Below are positions 27,545-36,308 of a stretch of 64,000 nucleotides of DNA, piece after piece. Position numbers and translations under genes: made by a program. Within the stretch, counting starts at the first letter, position 1; each line of letters starts with the position of its first letter. The notes under the pieces were generated by a model, which worked only from the letters and a program-made list of their open reading frames with translations, was not told where the DNA came from and ran no database searches. Origin of the DNA: CBDCWT01 sp965223305 (GTDB lineage: Bacteria; Planctomycetota; Planctomycetia; Pirellulales; Pirellulaceae); assembly GCA_965223305.1 (NCBI GenBank), contig CBDCWT010000001.1, positions 1-64,000 of the forward strand, written 5' to 3'.

Positions 27545-28186
27545 ATGTTCGAAAGTAAAGCAGGCGTGCTGTTCGTGGCTGGCATCGGGTTCTTTGCGCT
27601 AGCGTTCTTGTCGAACGTGGTTGTGCCGGTGTTGATGTATAAGGACCTGCCGGAGCAAACCGCCGAAGAGGTTGTCAACGATCGCGTGATGTACCAGTTC
27701 GTCGAGCTAAGTCGGCGGTACCCAGAGTCATTTCGTGAGGCGTTTGGGGAAGCGACCGAAGAAAACTGTGCTGCGGCACTGAGACTCGGTCGGCAGGTGT
27801 ACGTTGGCGAGGGGTGCTGGCACTGCCACAGCCAGTTCGTGCGTCCGGTTTCGAACGAATCTCAACGTTACGGAGAGGTCTCCCAGACCTGGGAGTATCA
27901 AAACGAGTTGCAGCGGCCCGTCATGTTCGGCACACGCCGAGTCGGTCCGGACCTCAGCCGGCAGGGTGGCCGGCACGGCAACGACTGGCACGCCGTGCAC
28001 TTTTTCCGTCCCAAGACCATCGTGCCTGACTCACCGATGCCCGAGTACCCGTGGCTGTTCGACGGAGCGCCGAGCCGTCCCAACCAGCGCGGGTTGGCAC
28101 TGATCACCTACGTCCAGTGGCTTGGTTCGTGGCTGGACAGTTATCCGTACTACGAAGAACTCGAGCGTCTCACCCAAGAATACTGA
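27545..28186 (+). CDS. ccoO: Cytochrome c oxidase cbb3-type subunit II (213 aa)
   Basis: Membrane-anchored monoheme cytochrome c that passes electrons to CcoN. An N-terminal helix (residues ~8-30) anchors it. The heme site is GCWHCHSQFVRPV, a highly characteristic CcoO/FixO sequence, followed by the family blocks QRPVMFGTRRVGPDLSRQGG, NDWHAVHFFRPK and SPMPEYPWL, which supply the Met ligand. Length is typical. It sits directly after ccoN and 12 nt before a small membrane protein gene. Confidence 0.93.
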   Translation: MFESKAGVLFVAGIGFFALAFLSNVVVPVLMYKDLPEQTAEEVVNDRVMYQFVELSRRYPESFREAFGEATEENCAAALRLGRQVYVGEGCWHCHSQFVRPVSNESQRYGEVSQTWEYQNELQRPVMFGTRRVGPDLSRQGGRHGNDWHAVHFFRPKTIVPDSPMPEYPWLFDGAPSRPNQRGLALITYVQWLGSWLDSYPYYEELERLTQEY

Positions 28187-28198
28187 CCGAGAGTAGCA

Positions 28199-28510
28199 AT
28201 GACCGCAACGACGCCCCCCGATGACAACTCGCGCCGCCGCCAGCTGGTGGTGGCGGTTTTCGCGCTGGCGATTCTGATTCCAAGCATGTTGGGATTCGTC
28301 GCGAAGTTCGTCGAGTTCTTCCAGACATTTCGCAGTGAAGCGGACGGCGCGTTTGCGATCACGCCGATGGTCAATTACCTGCTGGCGACGGTGGGTTTTC
28401 TCTGCCTGTTGATTTGGGCGAGCGTCAACGGCATGTTCCAGGACATCGAACGGCCCAAACACACGATGTTGGACCGCGAGCACGGTTTGGATCGGGGCAG
28501 ACTGGAATGA
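28199..28510 (+). CDS. Small two-helix membrane protein of the cbb3 operon (103 aa)
   Basis: The hydrophilic N-terminus is followed by two hydrophobic segments (residues ~15-38 and ~57-78) and a charged C-terminal tail. It lies 12 nt after ccoO on the same strand, so it is almost certainly cotranscribed. CcoQ is normally shorter and single-helix, so I do not assign that name. An accessory or structural subunit is the reasonable inference. Confidence 0.65.
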   Translation: MTATTPPDDNSRRRQLVVAVFALAILIPSMLGFVAKFVEFFQTFRSEADGAFAITPMVNYLLATVGFLCLLIWASVNGMFQDIERPKHTMLDREHGLDRGRLE

Positions 28511-28545
28511 AGCGGAGGGCAAGGCGACCGAGAGGGCAGAGCAAT

Positions 28546-28750
28546 CGGGATGGCGAGGCGCTCGGGAGGGCGAGGCTCCCGGGAGGGCGAGGCTCCTGCC
28601 GAGCCAAAGCACACCGGAGCGCTAGTGACGGTGGAAGCCGTGGGCTAACGCCCAGCGGCTGATTTTGTGCGACATCGTGTAAACAACGCTCGGGAGGGCG
28701 AGGAGGCAAGGCGTAAAAAAACGGCTCGGCAGGAGCCTCGCCCTCCCAAT
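28546..28750. repeat. Family C and A repeats inside the cbb3 operon
   Basis: Several copies of GGGAGGGCGAGGCTCCTGCC (both orientations, about 28548-28606, 28690 and 28722-28746) and one family-A REP at about 28639-28664 fill the 337-bp gap between two genes of one operon. The gap could allow an internal promoter or mRNA processing, but nothing specific is visible. Confidence 0.8.
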
Positions 28751-28847
28751 TAATCGGCGTCGCTCCCAGTTAGTCGGCGTCGCCATCCGGACAATAGTGC
28801 TCGAGGAATAAGACACATTCACGCACATTCGCCGATAAGAGGAACCG

Positions 28848-29021
28848 ATGCCTGAAGCGGACAAAACGCCGATCGAAGTCGACGATCGTTTTCATCATTA
28901 CACGGGCAATCAGATACCGTGGTACGTACGAGCCATGTGGCTCGGCTTTTGGATTTTCGCCATCGCCTACACCATTCGTTTCTTGTTTCCGGCAATTCAA
29001 CTTGAGTTGTTTCAGAACTAA
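28848..29021 (+). CDS. Short single-helix protein before the copper ATPase (57 aa)
   Basis: AAGAGGAACCG places a strong ribosome binding site 5 nt before the ATG. The protein begins MPEADKTPIEVDDRFHHYTG, followed by NQIPWYVRAMWLGFWIFAIA and a hydrophobic stretch to about residue 50. One membrane helix is predicted. The layout, a short soluble lead with an aromatic/Pro motif then one helix, resembles the isolated N-terminal anchor of CcoP without its heme domains. It ends 3 nt before the CcoI-type gene. A CcoP-anchor or CcoQ-like accessory role is inferred only from shape and place. Confidence 0.7.
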   Translation: MPEADKTPIEVDDRFHHYTGNQIPWYVRAMWLGFWIFAIAYTIRFLFPAIQLELFQN

Positions 29022-29024
29022 TCG

Positions 29025-31220
29025 ATGGGCGAGGTAGCGCTAAACGACAGTCGCTGTGCCCACTGCGGCCTACCGATCGGCCTGCCACTGATTGCTCTGC
29101 GCGCCAACTCACCGCGCACAGGCTCCCCGTACTGCTGCTGGGGCTGCCGCTTTGCTGCCGCGATCCAGCGGGATCGAGGGGATGCCGGCCAACGGACGCT
29201 GTTGAAGTTGGGCGTCAGCATCTTCTTCGCCATGAACGTCATGGTCTTTACGATGGCGCTTTGGACCCAAGACATCTACCGCGGCGATGCGGCGCTCGAC
29301 GCGCGGACGGCTTTGGTCCTCTACGAGTTGTTTCGCTACTTGTGCTTGCTGCTCTCGCTTCCGGTTCTCCTGTTGCTGGGCGCCCCGCTGGCCGAGGACG
29401 CTTTCGCGGATCTGCGGCGAGGAGCCTTGACGACCAACGTCCTGCTGGTTGTGGGCGTCGCGGCTGCCTTCGTCTACTCGCTGACGTCGGTTATCCGGGG
29501 CGCCGGCCACGTCTACTTTGAAGTCGTCTGCATGGTGCTCGTGGCGGTGACGCTGGGTCGCTGGCTGGAAGCCACCTGCAAGTCGAAGGCGGCGGATGCA
29601 CTGCAGTCGCTCCACAAGCTACTGCCCGATCAAGTGCGGCTGCAGACAGGCGACACAGAGCGGTTCATCGAGCTCGCAGAGCTGCAGCGGGGGCAGGCGT
29701 TTCGCGTGCTGGCTGGCGAACGGATTCCGGCAGATGGCCGCATCGAAGAGGGCCGCGCGGCGATCGATGAGCAGTTGGTTACCGGCGAGGCACAGCCAGT
29801 AGACAAGGAGCCTGGCCAGCCGGTGGTTGCCGGCACACTGAACCTAGACGGGGTGCTGTTGATTCGCGCCACAGCGGCTGCCGGGGAAGGGACGATTCAA
29901 CGGCTGGTCGATGCCGTGACGGAGGCGGCCGCCGTGCCGGGACGGGACCAGCGGCTTGCCGATCGGCTCGCGTCTTGGTTTACACCATTCGTCGTGGCGG
30001 CGGCAGTGGTCACGTTTGCGGCGCAGGGGTGGTCAACCGGGTACGCCACGGCATTGATGAGCGGGTTGGCGGTTGTGTTGATCGCTTGTCCTTGCGCGCT
30101 GGGAATTGCCACACCGTTGGCGTTGTGGGCCGGCCTCGGCAGGGCAGCTCGCGGGCAGGTCTTGTTCCGGGACGGCGATGCGCTGAGTCGGCTGGCAGGG
30201 GTCCGTTCCATGTGCTTCGACAAGACAGGCACCCTGACGTTGGGCGAGCCTCGTGTTGAGCGGTTCATTTCGGACGGGGAAACGGGACGAGAGCTGGCGG
30301 TTCGCAATACCGCAGCACTGGCCCGCTGTTCAACGCACAGCTTTTCTCGAGCATTGTGCCGGATGGCTGGCACGGCACCTGGCGAAGCGGCCAGCGTTGC
30401 AGAGATTCGTGAGCTGAAGACGCTTCCCGGCCGAGGCATCCAGGGAGCGGTGACCGGCACACCGGGCAACATTTGCCTAGGAAGCGTGCGCTTGATGGAG
30501 GAGTCGGGGCTCGTTGTGACTCCGCCGCTCGAGGTTGCCTTGGCCCGAGCCCGCGAGCGGGCGGAACCGGTCACCTGTGTTGGCTGGGACGGTCGAGTGC
30601 GAGGAGTGTTTGTTTTTTCCGAGCAGCTGCGGGCGGCGGCGAAACCGGCCGTGGATGCACTGCGGCGGCTTGGGCTCCGCCTCACGGTGCTGACCGGCGA
30701 CCATCACGCGCGAGCCACCGGCGTGCACCGCGATCTTGGCATCGAGGTGACCGGCCGTTTGCTTCCGCACGACAAGCAATCGGCGATCGAACTTGCTCGG
30801 CGCCGGCATGGCAGTGTGGCGATGGTGGGGGACGGCATCAACGACGCCCCGGCCTTGGCAGCCGCGGACGTTGGCATCGCGATGGGGTGTGGCGCGGACA
30901 TCTCGCGCGAGGCCGCGGATGTCTGTTTGTTGGGCAGCGATTTGGAACGTATCCCCTGGGCAATTGAGCTTGCCAGGCGCACGAAGCGGACGATCCGCCA
31001 GAATCTGCTGTGGGCTTTCGGGTACAACTTGTGCGGGATGGGCTTGGCAGCCACAGGGATGCTCAACCCGGTGATCGCCGCGGTGGCGATGATCGGCAGC
31101 AGCCTGTTCGTGATCACGAACTCGCTACGCCTGGCCTCGTTTGACACGGGCACTTCGGTCGAGAATGCTGTTCGTCCGCAGCCAGCTATGCCCGGCAGGC
31201 TGGGAGAATTCGGTGCTTGA
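29025..31220 (+). CDS. ccoI: Copper-translocating P1B-type ATPase, CcoI/FixI type (731 aa)
   Basis: Pumps copper across the inner membrane for cbb3 oxidase assembly. Instead of a standard heavy-metal domain, the N-terminus has a Cys cluster (CAHCGLP, then YCCWGC), as in CcoI proteins. Hallmarks: the transmembrane CPC motif in IACPCALGIATPLAL (~355), the phosphorylation motif DKTGTLTLGEP (~399), and GDGINDAPALAAADVGIAMG with the hinge Asp. The TGE actuator motif is in LVTGEAQPVD. The gene starts 3 nt after the 57-residue gene and overlaps the SafE-like gene by 8 nt. The next gene's position argues for a joint copper-delivery module. Confidence 0.92.
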   Translation: MGEVALNDSRCAHCGLPIGLPLIALRANSPRTGSPYCCWGCRFAAAIQRDRGDAGQRTLLKLGVSIFFAMNVMVFTMALWTQDIYRGDAALDARTALVLYELFRYLCLLLSLPVLLLLGAPLAEDAFADLRRGALTTNVLLVVGVAAAFVYSLTSVIRGAGHVYFEVVCMVLVAVTLGRWLEATCKSKAADALQSLHKLLPDQVRLQTGDTERFIELAELQRGQAFRVLAGERIPADGRIEEGRAAIDEQLVTGEAQPVDKEPGQPVVAGTLNLDGVLLIRATAAAGEGTIQRLVDAVTEAAAVPGRDQRLADRLASWFTPFVVAAAVVTFAAQGWSTGYATALMSGLAVVLIACPCALGIATPLALWAGLGRAARGQVLFRDGDALSRLAGVRSMCFDKTGTLTLGEPRVERFISDGETGRELAVRNTAALARCSTHSFSRALCRMAGTAPGEAASVAEIRELKTLPGRGIQGAVTGTPGNICLGSVRLMEESGLVVTPPLEVALARARERAEPVTCVGWDGRVRGVFVFSEQLRAAAKPAVDALRRLGLRLTVLTGDHHARATGVHRDLGIEVTGRLLPHDKQSAIELARRRHGSVAMVGDGINDAPALAAADVGIAMGCGADISREAADVCLLGSDLERIPWAIELARRTKRTIRQNLLWAFGYNLCGMGLAATGMLNPVIAAVAMIGSSLFVITNSLRLASFDTGTSVENAVRPQPAMPGRLGEFGA

Positions 31221-31914
31221 ACTTCCTTTGGTGTTGCTGGCCGGAGCGTTGGGATCGTCCCATTGTCTGGGAATGTGCGGTCCTTTCGCGCTGAGCATCG
31301 GTAGCGGAGCGGCCACTTGGTGGGGCAACCTGCGACGCCAAGCGACCTTTAGCCTGGGCCGCATCTTTACATACACGACCTTTGGTGCAGCGGCGGGTTT
31401 CGGTGGGTTGAGACTGTCGCAGGCCGTACCAACGATGGTCAATCTGCCGGCGGTGATGGCCGTCGTCGCCGGGCTGTTCTTGATCTATCAGGGACTGCAG
31501 TCGGCTGGCGTTGTGGGGGGCCGGACGGGACAGGCCGGCTCGGGCCCGTGCATCACCGGCAGTTTCTTCTCCGCGTTCTTGCATCACCCCGGCAGGATGC
31601 GGTTGTTCTTGGCGGGGATGTTCACGGGCATGCTGCCATGCGGTTTGGTCTACGGCTTTCTGGCGTTGGCGGCCAGCAGTGCGAGCATGTCGCGCGGCGC
31701 CGCGACCATGGCGGTCTTTGGTCTGGGCACCGTTCCCTTGATGATCGTGGCTGGGTTGAGTGGAACGCTGCTGACCTGGGGAGCTCGACAGCGCTTGCTG
31801 CGAGTCGCCGCCTGGTGCGTGGTACTGGCCGGAGTCGTCTCGATCGTCCGCGGCGCCGGCTTTGTTCAGATTCCTGGTTTGGTCGAGGCAGTGGGTTGCC
31901 CCTATTGCTTCTGA
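31213..31914 (+). CDS. SafE/TauE-like (UreH-domain) membrane protein of the cbb3 cluster (233 aa)
   Basis: A membrane protein with about six hydrophobic segments. Near the N-terminus, GSSHCLGMCGPFALSIG carries a CxMCG motif, and the middle has the matching GMLPCGLVYGFLA. Both are typical of the sulfite exporter/UreH-like family found next to cbb3 assembly genes, where a role in copper or redox handling is suspected. The GTG at 31213 was chosen because GGGAG lies ~6 nt upstream; this gives an 8-nt overlap with the copper ATPase. The frame is open further upstream to 31141, inside the ATPase gene. Confidence 0.8.
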   Translation: MLELPLVLLAGALGSSHCLGMCGPFALSIGSGAATWWGNLRRQATFSLGRIFTYTTFGAAAGFGGLRLSQAVPTMVNLPAVMAVVAGLFLIYQGLQSAGVVGGRTGQAGSGPCITGSFFSAFLHHPGRMRLFLAGMFTGMLPCGLVYGFLALAASSASMSRGAATMAVFGLGTVPLMIVAGLSGTLLTWGARQRLLRVAAWCVVLAGVVSIVRGAGFVQIPGLVEAVGCPYCF

Positions 31915-32025
31915 GGTCAAGCAGCCTGTTGATTTTCTCAGCCGGGCTGCGGCATCACAGGGATGTGATGCCAAATCAGCGACGTAAGTCGTTGATTTGC
32001 GAGCCGCGAAGAACTCTGTTCTGAG

Positions 32026-32472
32026 CTAGCTGGGCGATTGAACGGTCAACACGGCGGCGGCCAGGCCCAAGCCTAACACGTTGAGCAGCAGAATCAGGAC
32101 CGCGACACCCCAGATGGTACGTGTGCCATCGTCGATGGCTCGTTTCTTGCCATCACGGCGGCTCAAGAAATGGCTCGCGATCACACCGCATACCCAGCTC
32201 CAGTGCAGCATCAGGTGAACGAGCACGGCAAAGGCGACGAGGCACAGGAGGGCGAATTGAAGGTCTGACCACTGGCTGTAGGTCCATCCCCAGAGCAGCC
32301 AGCCAGCTGCGTTGGGACCGGGAGGAAACACAAAACGGATGACCGCGCTGATCCAAACCAGCAGCGCGAAGAGGACGAGCATAAAGCAGTCCAACCAGAA
32401 GTTCGTCAACGTCCGCGACAGTTTGGGGCGTGCTGTTGGTGGGCTTACGCATTCGTCTTGAGATCTCAGCAA
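32026..32472 (-). CDS. DUF4405-like membrane protein (148 aa)
   Basis: Predicted integral membrane protein with three to four helices: residues ~28-50, ~75-95 (containing HLMLHWSWV) and ~118-142. The pattern of a WxxxH motif in a helix fits DUF4405, a family related to small membrane cytochromes b. The two His residues in HLMLHW could bind heme, but that is inference. It is convergent with the SafE-like gene and divergent from the CBS gene, so it is probably a single-gene unit. No clear promoter was seen. Confidence 0.6.
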   Translation of the reverse strand: MLRSQDECVSPPTARPKLSRTLTNFWLDCFMLVLFALLVWISAVIRFVFPPGPNAAGWLLWGWTYSQWSDLQFALLCLVAFAVLVHLMLHWSWVCGVIASHFLSRRDGKKRAIDDGTRTIWGVAVLILLLNVLGLGLAAAVLTVQSPS

Positions 32473-32913
32473 CTCGGAGTTCCCTGGCCTGTCTGTCCTG
32501 TCGCTAGGAGGTCCCGAGCACGATTGGGTGGTTCAAAGGTAGCAGGCACGCCCCGTCGTGCCGACTGCGATTCTGACGGGTACAGGGCAGGAAAAATGCG
32601 GCTTTGGTGTCGGGCGTATCCGCGCGCTGTGGCGCGCGGATGGCCACAAGAACTGATAAACTTGGAGGACGGTCATGATCCCGGATTCTTCACGAGCGGT
32701 CTACGGCGTGACCGGAGAGATGGTGGATGGCCGGCATGCTTTTTGCCTGATTGACTGTCTGTTCATTCATGCTGGGGTCCATTCATGCTGGCCTCGAAGA
32801 CATGGGGATCAATCGGCAATTCGCGGCTGGCCCTTGCCAATGCAGCAGGAATGGCACATCAATAGCAAGCTTACATTACGATTCCTTCTGTGACTCTGCC
32901 GGGGGGACCATTC
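32473..32913. other. Intergenic region between DUF4405 and CBS genes
   Basis: No gene is supported in these ~440 bases. The only feature I can name is the sigma-54-like site at 32732-32747. Short open frames here lack coding character. If that promoter is real, the CBS mRNA would carry a leader of about 150 nt. Confidence 0.55.
32732..32747 (+). promoter_or_regulatory. Predicted sigma-54 promoter upstream of the CBS/kinase genes
   Basis: CGGCATGCTTTTTGCC has GG-N10-GC spacing with a strong TTGC at -12 and GGCATG at -24. It is on the same strand as, and ~165 nt before, the CBS protein start. Confidence 0.5.
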
Positions 32914-33384
32914 ATGGCTACGAACCCGTACACCCTGCGTGCCAAAGATGTGATGAGCCGCGATGTGGTTGCCGTCTCGCCGGACGACTCGCTGCACGAA
33001 GCGCTGGAGCTGATGGTCGAGAATCGCGTCGCTGCACTGCCCGTTGTCAACGGCCGCGATCGCTGCGTGGGTATCTTATCGTCTAGCGATTTGATCGACG
33101 TGATGCGTGAATTGGACGATGACCTCACCAGCCTGGAAACTCCGGACTCGGCCTCGCACCAATGGCTGCTGGACAGGCTGCGGCGGGGAATCGGGGATGA
33201 CAAGGTGTGCGAGCATATGACGGATCGGGTGGCATCTGTCGGCGCCGACTCGCCTTTGGCCGATGCCGTGCGGGAGATGCTCCGCAATCGAGTGCATCGA
33301 CTGCCGGTGACGGACAGTCACGATCGGCTGATGGGAATTATCTCGACCATGGATATCTTGGAGGTGTTCGCGGATGGAGGCTGA
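32914..33384 (+). CDS. Tandem CBS-domain protein (156 aa)
   Basis: A stand-alone Bateman module that would sense adenine nucleotides or similar ligands in the cytoplasm. CBS1 spans residues ~10-65 (VMSRDVVAVSPDDSLHEALELMVENRVAALPVV, given here in parts by family landmarks VMSRDVV, AALPVVN and VGILSSSDLI). CBS2 spans ~100-155 (HMTDRVASV, HRLPVTDS, MGIISTMDIL). The ATG at 32914 follows a G-rich ribosome binding site; the frame opens slightly upstream at 32890. A paralogue lies at 44550-45014. The PAS kinase gene starts 44 nt downstream, so both are probably cotranscribed. Confidence 0.88.
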   Translation: MATNPYTLRAKDVMSRDVVAVSPDDSLHEALELMVENRVAALPVVNGRDRCVGILSSSDLIDVMRELDDDLTSLETPDSASHQWLLDRLRRGIGDDKVCEHMTDRVASVGADSPLADAVREMLRNRVHRLPVTDSHDRLMGIISTMDILEVFADGG

Positions 33385-33428
33385 CGGGCAAGACGACTTC
33401 TGGCTCAGATCCTGACCGCATATTGACC

Positions 33429-34906
33429 ATGCCCTCTGGTCCAACTGACCGCGATGGTGTCTTTCGTAAGGTGGTCGAGTCGGCTTCCTGCGTTATTGTG
33501 ATCTTGCGCGCCGACCACAAGATCGCTTACTTTAGCCCTTACGCCGCGCGGCTAACGGGTTATTCTGGCTCCGACGTCGTTGAACAAGACGGCCTACGGC
33601 TGTTCTTGCCGGAAGATGAACACGAAGGGGTGGCGGCCGAGATTCGGCGCGTGCTGGCTGGAGGGGCGCCGCGGGAGAGCTACGAGCGCGCCATCTTGTG
33701 CCGCAACGGCGAGCGACGCTGGCTGCTCTGGAAGGCTCAGCGGCTAGGAGAATTCGACGGATATCCCGCGCTGCTCGCGATCGGACACGACGTGACGGAG
33801 TCACGGCACGCGCATGAGGCTTTGCTGGACCGCGAGGCGCATCTGCAAGCACTCTTGGACACGGCTGTGGACGGGATCATCACCATTGATGAGCACGGGG
33901 CTATTCAGTCGGTCAACGCGGCGGCTGAGCGGATCTTCGGTTATGCGGCGGGGCGAGATGTTGGGAAACAATGTGTCGATGCTCATGCCGTCTCCGTACC
34001 GCGAGCAGCACGATGACTACCTGGCTGCTTACTACCGGACGGGCGAGAGAAAGGTCATCGGGATCGGTCGCGAGGCCGAGGGGAGACGCAAGGACGGTAC
34101 CAGTTTTCCCATCGACATCGCCGTAAGTGAGGTCAACGGCGGTCGGCCGCGGCGGTTTACGGGGATTGTGCGCGACATCAGCGAACGGCGGCAGGCGGAG
34201 GAACGCGTGCTGCAATCTGAACGGCTGGCCGCGATTGGGCAGATGATCACAGGGCTCGCCCACGAGAGCCGCAACGCCTTCCAGCGGAGCCAAGCCTGCC
34301 TGGAGATGTTGGAGCTCGAACTGGAAGAGCAGCCGGAAGCGTTGCATCTTGTACGCCGGATTCAGCGGGCGCACGACCATCTGCACCACCTCTACGAAGA
34401 AGTCCGCGACTATGCAGCACCGCTGCGGCTGAAGCGGGAGTTGTTGCGATCTCGCACAGGTCTGGCGCGACACCTGGGCGCACCTCGAGGTTGCCAGGAG
34501 CGAAAAAAAAGTAGCGTTTCGCGAAGAAGTGGAGGGAGTCGATGTGATGTGCGAGGTCGACGTGAACGCCCTGGAGCAGGTCTTCCGCAACATTCTGGAA
34601 AACGCGATCGCTGCCTGCCCTGACCCGGGAGAAATCGTAATCCGTTGCACAGCAACAACTCTGGAGCGGCAAGAAGCGGTGCGCGTGGTGGTGCGAGACA
34701 ACGGTCCGGGGTTCGACGCGGAGGTCAAGCGAAACATCTTCGAGCCGTTCTATACGACGAAAACCAAAGGCACGGGGCTCGGCATGGCGATTGCAAGAAG
34801 GATTGTGGAAGCCCACGGCGGTTTGATCGCGGTCAGCGACCGATCGCCAGGCGCCGAACTACAGCTCACCATTCCTCGACGATCCCCGGGACTGATCGCA
34901 AGCTAA
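33429..34906 (+). pseudogene. Two-PAS sensor histidine kinase, two frameshifts
   Basis: With two corrections it is a soluble ~490-residue sensor kinase with no membrane helices. PAS1 covers residues ~10-120 (KIAYFSPYAARLTGYS) and PAS2 ~135-250 (ITIDEHGAIQSVN, then RKDGTSFPIDIAVSEV). The dimerisation/phosphoacceptor region has GLAHESRN. The ATPase domain shows NILENA, DNGPGFD and GTGLGMAIA. The frame breaks in a GGGG run at 33950-33953, where deleting one G gives AAGEMLGNNVSMLM, and at about 34444, where deleting one T gives RELCDLAQVWRDTW. All functional motifs survive, so an assembly error is plausible. It could partner the ANTAR regulator next door or the NtrC-type activator at 42227. Confidence 0.85.
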
Positions 34907-35065
34907 ACTGCTGATAGCGTCGGCGGCCGGGTAAGAGGTAGTTAGCGGGGCGGAAAAACGGCCCCTCCCGGAAGGGCCGAGCCTATGATTGACGATGTTT
35001 GGATGCCGCAAGCTGAATCCCCCAGAATTGCGAGCTATCCAGTGGTTGGTGGGGGCCAACGCCAT

Positions 35066-35653
35066 ATGAACCAGTCGCTTCGCATTGCCGTTGCTGATGA
35101 TGAACCCGACATGCAGCGGTATTTTGAGAAGATCTTGCCGCGGATGGGCCACAAGGTGGTGGCAGTTGCAGCGAACGGCCGAGAGCTGGTCGAGCTCTGC
35201 TTGGCAGAACGGCCTGACTTGGTAATTACAGACATCAAAATGCCGGAGATGGACGGCATCCAAGCTGCCGAGGCACTGTACCAGCAGCTGCGCGTGCCGG
35301 TCATCCTCGTGTCGGCCTACCACGACGAGCAACTGGTTGAGCGGGCGGAGAACGACCACGTCTTTGCCTATTTGGTCAAGCCCATCAAACAAGCTCAGCT
35401 GGGTCCGGCTATCGGTATTGCGATGCATCGCTTCGAGCAGTTTCAGGCGGTTCAGAACGAGGCGAGCGATCTGCGGCAAGCGCTCGCTGATCGAAAGCTC
35501 ATAGAACGCGCCAAGGGTGTCATGATGAAGCGGTCCGGGTTAGCCGAGCCGGATGCCTTTCGAGCGCTGCAGAAGCTGGCCAGCAACAAGAACCTGAAGC
35601 TGGTCGAGATCGCTCGTGCCTTGTTGGCCACCGATCAGGCCTACGACTGTTGA
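35066..35653 (+). CDS. Response regulator with ANTAR RNA-binding domain (195 aa)
   Basis: The receiver domain occupies residues ~5-120, with DDEP acidic pair, phosphoacceptor Asp in LVITDIKMPEMDG, and Lys in YLVKPI. The C-terminal ~60 residues match ANTAR (ERAKGVMMKRSGLAEPDAFRALQKLA), a helical module that binds RNA hairpins and prevents transcription termination. Such proteins act as phosphorylation-dependent antiterminators. The ATG giving MNQSLRIAVADDEPD was preferred; an upstream ATG at 34985 would add 27 residues. It follows the PAS kinase gene by about 160 nt. A strong terminator hairpin lies 120 nt downstream, a possible but unproven target. Confidence 0.9.
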   Translation: MNQSLRIAVADDEPDMQRYFEKILPRMGHKVVAVAANGRELVELCLAERPDLVITDIKMPEMDGIQAAEALYQQLRVPVILVSAYHDEQLVERAENDHVFAYLVKPIKQAQLGPAIGIAMHRFEQFQAVQNEASDLRQALADRKLIERAKGVMMKRSGLAEPDAFRALQKLASNKNLKLVEIARALLATDQAYDC

Positions 35654-35772
35654 TGGGCGATCGCCTGCGGGTGCTGACCTTGACGTCTGCCGCCGGTTCG
35701 GTCATCGTGAAAGCAAGAGAGTGCAAGGGGAGTCGACCGGCTCATGATTGGGCGGTCGGCCGTGGCTATGAC

Positions 35773-35812
35773 AGCCCAGGCGGAGCATGACAGTTCCCCC
35801 TGGGCTTTTTTT
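35773..35812 (+). terminator. Rho-independent terminator after the ANTAR regulator gene
   Basis: Stem AGCCCAGG (35773-35780) pairs with CCTGGGCT (35799-35806) and is followed by a run of seven T. It separates the ANTAR gene from the BON gene. Confidence 0.8.
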
Positions 35813-35846
35813 AGTTTGATCGTATTGTGTTCGCTAGGAGTCGATC

Positions 35847-36107
35847 ATGTTAACCCAACTCGGCAACACTGGTTCCTGCGATCCTGCCTCCGCGGCGAGC
35901 GAGTCCAGCCGCGTGTCGCAGTGGGCGGCGCGGCAGCTCAGGGAGACCGGCTATCCTGCGCTAACGACGGTTTCGTGCCACTATCACGAAGGCGTGCTCA
36001 TTCTGCGCGGCTGTGTGCCCTCATATCACCTGAAGCAGGTCGCCCAGACGGTGGTGGCACAGCTGCCTGAGGTACAACAGGTCGTAAATCGTCTGACTGT
36101 GAGATGA
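35847..36107 (+). CDS. BON-domain protein (86 aa)
   Basis: A single BON module (residues ~22-86) with the alternating strand/helix pattern of the family: TTVSCHYHEGVLILRGCVPSY, then LKQVAQTVVAQL and PEVQQVVNRLTVR, quoted here as landmarks. BON domains are thought to bind phospholipids or act in envelope and osmotic stress. There is no signal peptide, so it appears cytoplasmic. AGGAG at 35836 gives a good ribosome binding site. It stands alone between a terminator and the hemerythrin promoter. Confidence 0.8.
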   Translation: MLTQLGNTGSCDPASAASESSRVSQWAARQLRETGYPALTTVSCHYHEGVLILRGCVPSYHLKQVAQTVVAQLPEVQQVVNRLTVR

Positions 36108-36133
36108 ACATGTTGCTGGGGCTCCAGTTCGTT

Positions 36134-36149
36134 TGGCACGCCAAGTGCA
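36134..36149 (+). promoter_or_regulatory. Predicted sigma-54 promoter upstream of the hemerythrin/bc genes
   Basis: TGGCACGCCAAGTGCA gives GG-N10-GC with a perfect TGGCACG -24 box. It lies ~160 nt before the first hemerythrin-like gene on the same strand. Confidence 0.55.
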
Positions 36150-36196
36150 GTATTAGTGCAGTACTAACGCGAGGTGCCTTTGGTGGGACTGCGGGC

Positions 36197-36292
36197 TGTA
36201 GCCGAACTCGCCAGAGTTTGGCGGAAGACGCCAGGTTTGGCTGAACTCACTAGAGTTTGGTGACTGCCAAATTCTGGCGAATTCGGCTACGA
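36197..36292. repeat. Inverted pair of family B repeats (large hairpin)
   Basis: TAGCCGAACTCGCCAGAG at one end pairs with CTCTGGCGAGTTCGGCTA-like sequence (TTCTGGCGAATTCGGCTA) at the other. Further degenerate copies lie between. It sits between the predicted promoter and the hemerythrin start, so it would be part of the mRNA leader. Confidence 0.75.
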
Positions 36293-36308
36293 GAAAGGGG
36301 GTGGACGG

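Noticed and set aside
35744..36070. 108-codon frame overlapping the BON gene
   Set aside because: It starts before the terminator at 35773 and runs through the BON gene in another frame; the BON frame has the ribosome binding site and family match.
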